Assembly (NCBI GenBank): GCA_029258405.1
Contig: JARHYY010000092.1
Span: 1 to 15,492 of the forward strand
From: Helicobacteraceae bacterium
GTDB lineage: Bacteria > Campylobacterota > Campylobacteria > Campylobacterales > Helicobacteraceae
Direction: 5' to 3'
DNA: 15,492 nt
The position numbers were made by a program, and so were the translations under genes. The notes below the pieces were generated by a model. The model did no database searches and was not told the origin of the DNA. It worked only from the letters and a program-made list of their open reading frames with translations. Of the stretch, positions 1 to 6,654 are shown in pieces; position 1 is the first letter of the stretch, and every line of letters begins with the position of its first letter.

Positions 1-2
1 TA

Positions 3-38
3 GCTTTTGCTTCAATTGGGACTCACTCCCTCATTTGA
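3..38 (+). pseudogene. Possible 3' tail of a TnpB-like gene cut by the window edge
   Basis: The first bases read in frame 3 as A-F-A-S-I-G-T-H-S-L-I followed by TGA at 36-38. This resembles the TnpB C-terminal reading at the other edge of the window (15,450-15,492, ending ASLSGSDS) in both protein and DNA; both carry GCTTC, then GGGA with a similar T.A.TC spacing. The inference is that the window opens at the end of a second, related IS200/IS605-type transposon gene in the same orientation. Only about a dozen codons are visible, so chance similarity is quite possible. Confidence 0.25.
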
Positions 39-132
39 ATTTGTAGAATTTATAGTGAGATATAGTATATTTTACTTAAACTCACTGTTTTATGCTTGTA
101 AATATTTGTAGGGGAACAAGTTGCACAGTTAT

Positions 133-173
133 ATCACCTAAGCTCTACAAGCTTTAAAGGCTTAGGTAGTGAT
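133..173. other. Strong hairpin-forming inverted repeat
   Basis: ACCTAAGC at 136-143 is the perfect reverse complement of GCTTAGGT at 160-167, giving an 8-bp stem with a 16-nt loop. The flanks ATCAC (133-137) and GTGAT (169-173) can pair instead in an alternative outer register. No T-run follows, so it is a poor intrinsic terminator. It could be a subterminal hairpin of an IS200/IS605-type right end, in line with the possible TnpB tail just upstream, or the remnant of a structured RNA. Confidence 0.45.
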
Positions 174-221
174 GAGTATAAAACTTGATATGTTTAGTTA
201 AATCTATGCATAAGTTAATAT

Positions 222-508
222 ATGCAACACATTAATACTATAGAGAAATATCTTCATGATATAAATCTTGAGCTAAAGCATTCAAAAGACTCAAATCTCT
301 TAAGAGATAAAATGAGTGATAAATCAGTGCTCTGTTTTATCACTTTTGGCGAGCTATATCAAATGCTTATGTATTAAAATGCTTGTTTGGTTTGAGTGGG
401 GGGGGTATAGTTAATGGGGTAGATGGTGCTATACTCTTTACTCTACTAAGAAAAAGCTCGATAATTAATCCTCAATGTGTAAGTTTTTGGCGGGATAAAA
501 ATATTTAA
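222..508 (+). pseudogene. Protein-like fragments in two frames, unidentified remnant
   Basis: This covers the gene-poor strip between the left edge and the GntR gene. An ATG at 222 opens a 51-codon frame ending at TAA 375-377; its product is helical and contains CFITFGELYQ. A second frame, open from 323 to TAA 506-508, overlaps it and reads ...GLSGGGIVNGVDGAILF..., ending in SFWRDKNI. Both readings look more protein-like than random AT-rich DNA. One frameshift in the 323-377 overlap would join them into a protein of roughly 95 residues. Neither part has a good ribosome binding site and the second has no obvious start codon. ITFGEL recalls PIN-domain toxins, but that is too weak to assign a family. 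I do not recognise this gene. Confidence 0.25.
398..405. repeat. Homopolymeric G tract (G8)
   Basis: Eight consecutive G residues stand out in this AT-rich window; the other G runs noticed are five bases or fewer. The tract lies inside the frame open from 323 to 505, coding for consecutive glycines. In Helicobacter and Campylobacter, G tracts of about this length are known slip-strand hotspots behind phase variation. Here the surrounding gene looks broken, so it may be a relic. Confidence 0.85.
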
Positions 509-518
509 AAGAATAGTA

Positions 519-1160
519 TTAAATAGTGTATCGCTTGACAAAGTTTTCAAAATAATCAATAATTGCATCAACAGCCTCAATGGCTTTGTGAAGTTTTCTA
601 TCATAAACAGCTTGCAAAATATGGCGATGGAGTTCTTTTACCTCGTTGTGTTGCCCTTGTTGGGCATAACGATACCAAAAACGCCTTGAAAGTCCTTGTG
701 TGTTTCTAAGTTCTTCATAAATAAAATAATTTTTTGATGCTTTTGACAAAACTTCTTGTCTTTTTTGGAGCCAATTCATAAATTCCGATTCACTTGTAGT
801 ATCAATTTGCTTTAAAAGTTCTCTAATATTTTCTTCATCGTTTTGAGTGAATCGTTTTATCGCACATTCAACACAAACCTTTAAAATCACTCTTCTGATT
901 TCTAAAAGCTGCAATTGCACAGAGGCATTAATCTCTGGAATAACAATACCTGCTTTTGTAATATTCACTAAATACCGTTTTGAAAGCAATAATAAAGCCT
1001 CTCTTACAGGTGTTCTACCTGCCCCTAGCATATCTGCAATTTGTTTTTCTGTCAAAATGCTGCCCGGTTCAATTTCACAAAAAACAATTTTCCGCTCAAG
1101 CTCTTCATAGACTTGCTCAGTAATTGTTTTATCTTTTAATCTTTTTATCTTGATATTCAT
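519..1160 (-). CDS. GntR-family transcriptional regulator, FCD (FadR/VanR) subfamily
   Basis: This is a cytoplasmic DNA-binding repressor or activator of 213 residues, the usual size for the family. Residues 10-75 form the N-terminal GntR winged helix, with the typical PGSILTEKQIADMLG and R-T-P-V-R-E-A-L recognition region. Residues 80-213 form an all-helical effector domain of FCD type, with ELHRHILQAV matching the usual EHRAILEA segment. FCD domains normally bind a metal through one Asp and three His. Here the usual D-x3-H pair falls on Leu and Gln before LSKASKN, and the last His falls on Tyr in DYF, so only the His of ELHRH seems kept. The ATG at 1160 has AAGG six bases upstream. The gene is monocistronic and convergent with nothing nearby. 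Its ligand and targets cannot be inferred. Confidence 0.9.
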   Translation of the reverse strand: MNIKIKRLKDKTITEQVYEELERKIVFCEIEPGSILTEKQIADMLGAGRTPVREALLLLSKRYLVNITKAGIVIPEINASVQLQLLEIRRVILKVCVECAIKRFTQNDEENIRELLKQIDTTSESEFMNWLQKRQEVLSKASKNYFIYEELRNTQGLSRRFWYRYAQQGQHNEVKELHRHILQAVYDRKLHKAIEAVDAIIDYFENFVKRYTI

Positions 1161-1179
1161 TGCATACCTTAATCATGCA
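1161..1179. promoter_or_regulatory. Inverted repeat at the gntR start, candidate autoregulatory operator
   Basis: TGCAT (1161-1165) and ATGCA (1175-1179) form a perfect 5-bp inverted repeat with a 9-bp spacer that contains the AAGG ribosome binding site. The repeat sits between the predicted promoter and the ATG of the GntR regulator. GntR proteins often bind such short palindromes next to their own genes. A short AT-rich palindrome can arise by chance, so this is only a candidate. Confidence 0.3.
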
Positions 1180-1226
1180 TATTTTTACTTAAAAAATATT
1201 TTCTACAAGTTTTAAAACCGTTTAAC

Positions 1227-1255
1227 ATTATACCAAAATTTTGTTTTTTTATGAA
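1227..1255 (-). promoter_or_regulatory. Promoter of the GntR regulator gene
   Basis: On the minus strand a perfect extended -10, TGGTATAAT, has its TATAAT at 1232-1227. TTCATA at 1255-1250, a 4/6 match to the -35 consensus, lies 17 bp upstream. Transcription would start near 1220, leaving a leader of about 60 nt before the ATG at 1160. Confidence 0.5.
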
Positions 1256-1290
1256 TAAGCAAATAGTATATCAAGCATATTTTACTAGTA

Positions 1291-1986
1291 TTATTGTTGG
1301 TATGGTACTTGTGGTGGAGAATATGTTTGTTGCTGATAAGAATTTTGTGGATAATTTTGGTAATAATAGTTTTGGTTTGGCTGTTGATAGGGTTGAGGTT
1401 GTACATTGGGTTGATAATTTTGTTGCTGGTAAGGGTTGTATTGTTGTTGCTGATAAGAATTTTGTGGATGAACTTGTCCTTGCTGCCATGGATTATTTGG
1501 AGATTGCTGCGGTTGATACTGTTGAGGCTGATACTGTTGTGTTGTTTGTGGCAAAGGTATGTTTGCATCTCGCAAAACAGTTCGTGGGGTGATATCAACA
1601 GAAGTATCATATGTCCACATAGAGCCTGTAAGTGGATCCACAATAAGCCAACCCAATAACCCCCAAGAAAAGAAATTGCCAATAATATATGATGGTGCAA
1701 TACTAGCACGAAGCATGGCAGAAGAAACTTCTTGTCCATTCATATAGGCAATAAATCTATATTCTGGTCGTTCAAAATACCCAATATCTCGTTGCAAATA
1801 AAGATCTGTTGGTGCAGCCCCCTGTTTTACAATTTTCCCATGCTTATCAAACACGACAAATGATACAGGCATAGAACTTGTAACTTTTACCGTAGAATCA
1901 ATATCACTACTATTTACAATGGTGGCACACCCTCCCCCTAATAAACTTAAAATAGTTGATATTATCGCAATGTTTTTTGATGTCAT
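1291..1986 (-). CDS. Lipoprotein with CATI-type globular domain and Q/Y/P/N-rich tail
   Basis: The predicted envelope lipoprotein has 231 residues. The signal peptide ends in lipobox LGGGC with the lipidated Cys at 20. Residues 20-145 resemble small lipoproteins that start CATIVN and carry a Gly-rich GLLGWLIVDPLTGSMW segment (here 109-124), probably a hydrophobic membrane-facing stretch. Residues 148-231 are low complexity, almost only Gln, Tyr, Pro and Asn, with repeats such as QQYQPQQYQPQQ and PQNSYQQQ twice; the tail is probably disordered and could bind itself or the cell wall. The ATG at 1986 is chosen over upstream Met codons because GGAG lies at 1996-1993 and the signal peptide then begins correctly. 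One base separates it from the upstream rhodanese stop, so translation is likely coupled. Function is unknown. Confidence 0.85.
   Translation of the reverse strand: MTSKNIAIISTILSLLGGGCATIVNSSDIDSTVKVTSSMPVSFVVFDKHGKIVKQGAAPTDLYLQRDIGYFERPEYRFIAYMNGQEVSSAMLRASIAPSYIIGNFFSWGLLGWLIVDPLTGSMWTYDTSVDITPRTVLRDANIPLPQTTQQYQPQQYQPQQSPNNPWQQGQVHPQNSYQQQQYNPYQQQNYQPNVQPQPYQQPNQNYYYQNYPQNSYQQQTYSPPQVPYQQ
1327..1469. repeat. In-frame 26-bp direct repeat in the lipoprotein tail
   Basis: Positions 1327-1352 and 1444-1469 are identical over 26 bp and lie 117 bp (39 codons) apart, so both copies encode PQNSYQQQ in the same frame. Neighbouring shorter repeats near 1500-1545 encode QPQQYQPQQ. The identity at DNA level suggests recent duplication or recombination and makes the tail prone to length change. 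Confidence 0.9.
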
Positions 1987-1987
1987 A

Positions 1988-2326
1988 TTATTCTCCTTTA
2001 TTGTCATCCCAAAAATCTTCAAAAACTTCATCAAGGAAATAAATATTTTTATATCCTTTAAGTACTAAATCATTGCCTATAAGCGAAACAGTATGCCCGC
2101 TATAACATTGCAATAAAACTTTTTTATCAGCATTGCTTTCAATGATATTAAGTAATTCTTCATAATCACCCACATGTATAGCATTCAAAAAATGCCTAGA
2201 TTCATAATCTTGTTTATGGCGAATATCAACAATTATATAATCATCTGGATTAAAACTATCAAAATGGACAGCATAGGCATAGCTATGATTTCTTTTGCCA
2301 TAAACAGGTAATTTTTCTTTTTGCAT
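1988..2326 (-). CDS. Single-domain rhodanese-like protein, GlpE-like
   Basis: The 112-residue cytoplasmic protein is one rhodanese domain. VDIRHKQDYESRHFLNAIHV (33-52) is the usual D-x-R...E/D-Y...H-I-x-G-A strand and helix. The active-site loop is C74-Y-S-G-H-T, with the persulfide-forming Cys present and a loop close to E. coli GlpE (CYHGNS). Such proteins move sulfane sulfur from thiosulfate or a persulfide to an acceptor. The ATG at 2326 is preferred over a TTG at 2332 because AAGG sits seven bases upstream of it. It lies 9 nt after truD and 1 nt before the lipoprotein gene, inside the four-gene operon. The acceptor is not evident; proximity to an RNA-modifying enzyme is suggestive but no more. 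Confidence 0.85.
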   Translation of the reverse strand: MQKEKLPVYGKRNHSYAYAVHFDSFNPDDYIIVDIRHKQDYESRHFLNAIHVGDYEELLNIIESNADKKVLLQCYSGHTVSLIGNDLVLKGYKNIYFLDEVFEDFWDDNKGE

Positions 2327-2335
2327 AAACAAACC

Positions 2336-3478
2336 TTAATGTATTGAGATAGGTAAATTCTTTTCTTCTTTATGAATTTCCGACTTATTAGCCAGCTGTT
2401 CTAAAAAAACAGTGGCATAAGAACCTTTTGGCAGAGAAAAGCATAATTCTACATGAGCATGCTCTTTAATATAGTGCATTTCTATATTATCAATATACAC
2501 CCATGCTTCTCGCCTTCCTCCTTGTTCTTTCAATGCCTTTTGAATAAAGTTTTCTTCAAAAAAGGCAGCATTATCTTGTGCTCTTTTTGCCTTTGTCCCA
2601 GAAATAAGCCCTGTAGGCACAATTTGCTTTTGAATAAATCGCTCTGATTCTGTAGCTACATCTTGTGCATAAAAAAATTTTCCATAGGGATAATGCACCA
2701 TAATATCACCTTGCAAAATTTTAAAAAACTGTGCTTGTTGCTGAATGCTTTTATCGACAAAAGGATATTGAGCACAAATATATGCCATATCAAAACCACA
2801 AAAAAGATGAGAAAACTTTACTCGCTCATAAAGCCAAGCATTAAAATAATGACTTTGCAAAGCAGAAAATAAAAACTGCCTTTTTACTTTATCTCTCATT
2901 TTTTGTTGAGTGTTTATAATATCATAGGCTAGTTTATAGTTATCTTCATTCAAGCCAAAACGCTGATAGCCAAAATAATTTGCCATGCCTTTTTCTTGAA
3001 GTTGTTGCAATGCTGTTTCAATAAGTTTTGCACTTATAGGTGTAACTTTCTTAAGTCGCATAAAAAAACGATTGCCCTTCAAATGTCCTCTGCGTATTTT
3101 ATTAGTGTGATAATCTATCTTAAGAATTTTGATGAGTGCATGCTCAAATTTTTCAACAGCAACGAGATATTTTTTTGGCAGGCTTATTATCTGTGTGGTT
3201 AAGGCATTTTTGTCTTTAAGCCCAGCATAACCTATTTCATATTTTTTTGCACCAATAATACTGCATAAGTGCTCTACAAGCTCAAAGGTGCTTAGTTTTT
3301 TCTTCCTTATGGTTATATAGAGATGCTCTCCTTTTCCGCTTGCTGTATATAAAGGGATTTCATTTACAACAAAATCCCTTATAGAGCTAGAGAAGTAAAA
3401 ATCTATGGGTGCATGGCTCAACGCACCTACCCGTTTTATAGGCTGCAAAAAAAGGTTGTCATTCTTGTAACTATGCAT
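2336..3478 (-). CDS. truD: tRNA pseudouridine(13) synthase TruD
   Basis: TruD converts U13 of tRNA-Glu (in E. coli) to pseudouridine. This copy has 380 residues, near the family norm. Residues 29-60 hold the N-terminal DFVVNEIPLY and GEHLYITIRK strands. The catalytic Asp is D89 in GYAGLKDKNALTTQ. GNRFFMRLK (135-143) and NYFGYQRFG (167-175) follow, both TruD signatures; the central TRUD insertion domain occupies roughly 180-300. The ATG at 3478 is taken over an immediately upstream TTG. No good ribosome binding site is visible, which fits coupling to the SprA-related gene ending 10 nt upstream. TruD is the best-identified member of this minus-strand operon. Confidence 0.95.
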   Translation of the reverse strand: MHSYKNDNLFLQPIKRVGALSHAPIDFYFSSSIRDFVVNEIPLYTASGKGEHLYITIRKKKLSTFELVEHLCSIIGAKKYEIGYAGLKDKNALTTQIISLPKKYLVAVEKFEHALIKILKIDYHTNKIRRGHLKGNRFFMRLKKVTPISAKLIETALQQLQEKGMANYFGYQRFGLNEDNYKLAYDIINTQQKMRDKVKRQFLFSALQSHYFNAWLYERVKFSHLFCGFDMAYICAQYPFVDKSIQQQAQFFKILQGDIMVHYPYGKFFYAQDVATESERFIQKQIVPTGLISGTKAKRAQDNAAFFEENFIQKALKEQGGRREAWVYIDNIEMHYIKEHAHVELCFSLPKGSYATVFLEQLANKSEIHKEEKNLPISIH

Positions 3479-3488
3479 CAAAAAACAT

Positions 3489-4445
3489 TTAAGCCACTAT
3501 TCCAAAGGCAGGGGGAGACATTTGAACTTTTTGTAGATTATTCATATTTTCTTTATAAATTTTCACACCCTGATTCTTTTTGAGCTCTTCTGTAAATTCT
3601 TCAGATAGTCTCATTTGAGCTTTCATTTCCATCATAGCTGCACTTGCTGCAACCCTATAATCTTGAGGGCTTGGGTCGCTTGGAGCTAGGGCAGCAGCCT
3701 GTATTTGTCTTGCTTTGTCAATGTCTTTTTTTGCATCTCCTGTTTCTGATGTGTCAATGGATACTTCTCCTGCTGTGGCATATAAAACACCATCTGGTCC
3801 TTCAGTATAAGAATAGCTTGCCCCACCTCGAACAAGACTGCCTCCAACACTTAAATGAGCAGATTCATGATTTTTCACATTTGTGTCTATTATTTTTAGC
3901 TCTTTAACTAATTGTATTTCTGAATCGCTCAATACTTCGCCATCTTTGCCCTTTGGCTTTCCTATATCTTCTGCTTTTTCTTGAGCTTGCTCGTCTCCTG
4001 TTTGCATCTCTTCATCAAGTGGTGATTGAGAACGCTCCAGAGCTTTTAACTCAGCTTGTTCTTGGGCTTCTTTTTGTGCCTTTTCCTCAAGAAACATATC
4101 AGATTTTGCCTGAATAAGTGCCATTTTGATTTGTTTATCTTGAGTAGTTAATTCATCATCAAAAGCAATTTGTTGAAGCTGTGCATGACGAATTTCATTT
4201 TCCAATGTAAAACGCACAATATCATTTTGTATATTCCTATCTTGAGTAAAAGGGGATATAGGCTGTTTATAAAGACTCTCCTTAAGCATATCAGCCACTT
4301 TATTGCCAAGCTGTAAAGAAACCATATCCCACCAATCTACTCTAGGTGCATTAAAGAAAACAGGATTAGTTGGATTAATGGGTGCAATACGACCATCATT
4401 TGCTACAGGCATTATTGTATTGTAAGAATTATTATTTATTTTCAT
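3489..4445 (-). CDS. SprA-related family putative metalloprotease (HExxH)
   Basis: This 318-residue protein belongs to the SprA-related family, named in Campylobacter as putative metalloprotease CJM1_0395 family. Residues 1-60 are Asn/Pro-rich. A charged, Gln/Glu-rich coiled-coil-like stretch runs from about 85 to 165. The conserved C-terminal domain starts near 170 and contains KNHESAHLSVGG, whose HESAH (193-197) fits the zinc-protease HExxH motif. GGASYSYTEGPDGVLYATAGE and a helix ending in MMEMKAQMRL follow. No signal peptide or membrane helix is seen, so any export would be unconventional. The start at 4445 has AAAGGAG at 4460-4454; a TTG three bases earlier is less well placed. It leads the truD operon. 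Proteolytic activity is not established for the family as far as I know. Confidence 0.88.
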   Translation of the reverse strand: MKINNNSYNTIMPVANDGRIAPINPTNPVFFNAPRVDWWDMVSLQLGNKVADMLKESLYKQPISPFTQDRNIQNDIVRFTLENEIRHAQLQQIAFDDELTTQDKQIKMALIQAKSDMFLEEKAQKEAQEQAELKALERSQSPLDEEMQTGDEQAQEKAEDIGKPKGKDGEVLSDSEIQLVKELKIIDTNVKNHESAHLSVGGSLVRGGASYSYTEGPDGVLYATAGEVSIDTSETGDAKKDIDKARQIQAAALAPSDPSPQDYRVAASAAMMEMKAQMRLSEEFTEELKKNQGVKIYKENMNNLQKVQMSPPAFGIVA

Positions 4446-4520
4446 CAACCCTACTCCTTTCTTAAAAACCTTAATCCTAAATTAAATTAGTGGAACTTTA
4501 ACCTATCAAGTAATACATAT

Positions 4521-4549
4521 ATTATAAGCTAAAAAAAGTAAATTGCATA
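4521..4549 (-). promoter_or_regulatory. Promoter of the SprA-related/truD operon
   Basis: On the minus strand TATAAT lies at 4526-4521, preceded by a T-rich stretch (TTTTTTTAGC). This is typical of Helicobacter and Campylobacter sigma-70 promoters, which often lack a -35 box; none is clear here. The start point would be near 4514, leaving about 70 nt of leader. Confidence 0.45.
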
Positions 4550-4605
4550 CATTTCCAAATATTAAATCGTTTTTTCTCAAAAAAAGTTTAACATTTTTTA
4601 CCCAC

Positions 4606-4634
4606 TTGACAAACATAGCTTTTTAGAATACAAT
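4606..4634 (+). promoter_or_regulatory. Sigma-70 promoter of rho
   Basis: TTGACA at 4606-4611 is a perfect -35. TACAAT at 4629-4634 is a 5/6 match to the -10, with an ideal 17-bp spacer. Such a consensus -35 is unusual for this group. It reads towards rho and probably drives the downstream block. The predicted start is near 4641. Confidence 0.7.
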
Positions 4635-4640
4635 ATTTGT

Positions 4641-4803
4641 ATTCGTTTTGATGTGTTTTTAAAACAAATTTAAAACATAAGGGTGATTAAACCACTTATA
4701 TCACTTACTAGATTCTAAAGCTCAAGTCTTAAACAATAAACTTCAATGCAATAAAAAAATGAAAGGGTCAAAACAAAAAAAGGATTCCAAAAATAATGAG
4801 TGA
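4641..4803 (+). promoter_or_regulatory. Long rho leader with an overlapping 14-codon upstream ORF
   Basis: The leader from the predicted start to the rho ATG is about 155 nt. It contains a short ORF, ATG at 4759 to TGA at 4801-4803, reading MKGSKQKKDSKNNE. Its end overlaps the first codons of rho in another frame, an arrangement that can couple or compete with rho translation. The ORF has no Shine-Dalgarno of its own, and its coding matter is A-rich, so it may be accidental. Rho is autoregulated through its leader in other bacteria; no defined structure is visible here. Confidence 0.3.
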
Positions 4804-6148
4804 AAACACTAACAATAGCACTAATGTGTACAGAAACAACCATAATAGCCATAATGGTTCCCCTAAGGTTCGCACACATACCCCAGTAGAAGGTTATAAT
4901 ATAGAGGAACTTCGCTCACAGCCACTTGAAAGCATTCTTAAGATAGCAAATGAATTAGGGGTAGAAAACCCTCAAGAATATCGTAGGCAGGAACTCATTT
5001 TTGAGATACTCAAAACACAGGTTAGCAAAGGTGGCTTCATACTTTTTACAGGCATACTTGAAGTAACATCTGAGGGGCATGGATTTTTAAGAGCAATGAA
5101 TGAAAACCTTTCTGATTCTCAAAATGATGCCTATGTAAGCAATACGCAAATACGCAAATTTGCCTTGCGTAATGGTGATATTGTTACTGGGCAAGTTCGT
5201 CCGCCAAAAGAACAAGAGCGATATTATGCCCTGCTGAAAATTGAAGCTATTAATTATCAAACTTTTGAAGAAATGAAAAATCGCCCATTGTTTGATAACC
5301 TTACCCCACTTTTTCCCACAAAACAGCTCAAACTTGAATATCATAATAAAAAAATCACAGGACGAATGCTTGATTTATTCTCTCCTATTGGAAAAGGGCA
5401 AAGAGCTTTAATTGTTGCTCCACCAAGAACAGGAAAAACAGAGCTCATGAAAGAGCTCGCCCATGGAATCGAATATAATCACCCCGAAGTGGAACTCATT
5501 GTTTTATTGGTTGATGAACGCCCAGAGGAAGTTACAGACATGGAGCGTTGTGTTAAAGGTGAAGTATATAGCTCTACATTTGATGTGCCTGCTATCAATC
5601 ATATTCGCGTTGCAGAACTTGTTGTGGAAAAAGCAAAACGAAGTGTTGAGATGAAAAAAGATGTTGTTATATTGCTTGATTCTATTACGCGTTTAGCTAG
5701 GGCTTATAACACTGCAACACCAAGCAGTGGAAAAGTTTTAAGCGGTGGAGTAGATGCTAATGCACTTCATAAGCCCAAGCGTTTTTTTGGAGCAGCTCGC
5801 AATGTCGAACAAGGGGGCAGCCTTACTATTATAGCCACAGCACTTATAGAAACTGGCTCAAGAATGGATGAGGTTATATTTGAAGAATTTAAAGGCACAG
5901 GAAATGCTGAAATTGTGCTTGCAAGACATATTGCTGATAGGAGAATATATCCTGCAATGGATATTCTCAAATCTGGAACACGAAAAGAAGAAATATTGCT
6001 TGGCACAGAAAAACTCCAAAAAGTATGGGCATTAAGAAATGTGATGCAACAAATGAGCAATGAAGTTGAGGCATTAACATTCCTTTATGATAAAATGCGT
6101 GATACAAAAGATAATGAAGAATTTTTAAGTATAATGAATGAGAGCTAA
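4796..6148 (+). CDS. rho: Transcription termination factor Rho
   Basis: Rho is a hexameric RNA-dependent ATPase that pulls nascent RNA away from RNA polymerase. This copy has 450 residues. Residues 1-30 form an Asn/His-rich extension; the N-terminal helical domain and cold-shock RNA-binding domain span about 33-155, with GHGFLR and DAYVSNTQIRKFALRNGD. Walker A is APPRTGKT (208-215) and Walker B is VILLDSITR (291-299, Asp295). The Q and R loop region SGGVDANALHKPKRFFGAAR follows. The C-terminus TKDNEEFLSIMNES closely matches H. pylori Rho. The ATG at 4796 has AGGA eleven bases upstream, a rather long spacing. It is the first gene of the plus-strand block, under its own consensus promoter. Confidence 0.98.
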   Translation: MSENTNNSTNVYRNNHNSHNGSPKVRTHTPVEGYNIEELRSQPLESILKIANELGVENPQEYRRQELIFEILKTQVSKGGFILFTGILEVTSEGHGFLRAMNENLSDSQNDAYVSNTQIRKFALRNGDIVTGQVRPPKEQERYYALLKIEAINYQTFEEMKNRPLFDNLTPLFPTKQLKLEYHNKKITGRMLDLFSPIGKGQRALIVAPPRTGKTELMKELAHGIEYNHPEVELIVLLVDERPEEVTDMERCVKGEVYSSTFDVPAINHIRVAELVVEKAKRSVEMKKDVVILLDSITRLARAYNTATPSSGKVLSGGVDANALHKPKRFFGAARNVEQGGSLTIIATALIETGSRMDEVIFEEFKGTGNAEIVLARHIADRRIYPAMDILKSGTRKEEILLGTEKLQKVWALRNVMQQMSNEVEALTFLYDKMRDTKDNEEFLSIMNES

Positions 6149-6204
6149 TTGATAAAGCATTTAAAAAAAGTACTTAAAATACACAAAAAATTAAAGGAGC
6201 ATAT

Positions 6205-6651
6205 ATGAAAGTATTGCTTTTAGAAGATGTTAAAGGGCTAGGAAAGGCTGGAGAAGTACATGAAGTAAAAGATGGCTATGGAAAAAACTTTCTTGTAGGT
6301 AAAAATCTCGCTTTAGTAGCAAGCAATGCAGTAATCAACCGCTACAATGCAGAACAGAGAAAAAAAGAACAACAAGAAATTATGCGTAAAGAAAAATATG
6401 AAAAAATAGCACAAGAACTCTCTATGCTTGAATGTATTTATCGTGCCAAAGTAGGTCAAAATGGAATGCTTCAGGGAGCTATCACTAAAGAAGATATTGC
6501 TTCTATATTAGCACAACAGCATAATATCGATATAGATAAAAAAGGTATTGAGCTTTCTGCTCCTATAAAAAAAACAGGTGTATATGATCTTGAAGTCAAA
6601 CTTTATGCAGGTATAAAAGCAACTTTTAAACTCGATGTTCAAGGGGAATGA
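6205..6651 (+). CDS. rplI: Large ribosomal subunit protein bL9
   Basis: bL9 binds 23S rRNA at the base of the L1 stalk and helps hold the reading frame. The 148 residues are the standard length. The N-terminal rRNA-binding domain shows the family signature MKVLLLEDVKGLGKAGEV and the DGYGKNFLV loop. A long Lys/Glu-rich helix (about 47-73) links it to the C-terminal domain, which begins near the GQNGMLQGAITKEDIA segment. AAAGGAG precedes the ATG at good spacing. The gene lies 56 nt after rho with no terminator visible between them, so readthrough from rho is likely. Confidence 0.98.
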   Translation: MKVLLLEDVKGLGKAGEVHEVKDGYGKNFLVGKNLALVASNAVINRYNAEQRKKEQQEIMRKEKYEKIAQELSMLECIYRAKVGQNGMLQGAITKEDIASILAQQHNIDIDKKGIELSAPIKKTGVYDLEVKLYAGIKATFKLDVQGE

Positions 6652-6654
6652 TTT

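Noticed and set aside
222..377. PIN-domain toxin (VapC) call based on ITFGEL
   Set aside because: One short motif without the acidic PIN residues or an adjacent antitoxin is not enough.
1233..1250. Plus-strand terminator formed by CAAAATTTTG followed by seven T
   Set aside because: No plus-strand gene ends here, and the all-A/T palindrome is weak; the same stretch is better explained as promoter DNA for the GntR gene.
1327..1469. Direct repeats considered as a CRISPR array
   Set aside because: Only two exact copies exist, the spacing is 117 bp, they keep the reading frame of a coding tail, and no cas genes are present.
1212..1739. Several long open frames on both strands across the lipoprotein tail (plus strand 1251-1592 and 1294-1659, minus strand 1212-1739)
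   Set aside because: The repetitive Q/P/Y/N codons give few stops in any frame. Only the 1986-1291 frame has a lipobox, a ribosome binding site and a family-like domain.
3479..3481. TTG codons directly before the ATG of truD (and likewise at 4448 and 2332)
   Set aside because: An ATG lies one or two codons later with equal or better ribosome binding site spacing.
5767..6060. 97-codon open frame antisense to rho
   Set aside because: It lies wholly inside a highly conserved gene and shows no ribosome binding site or recognisable domain.
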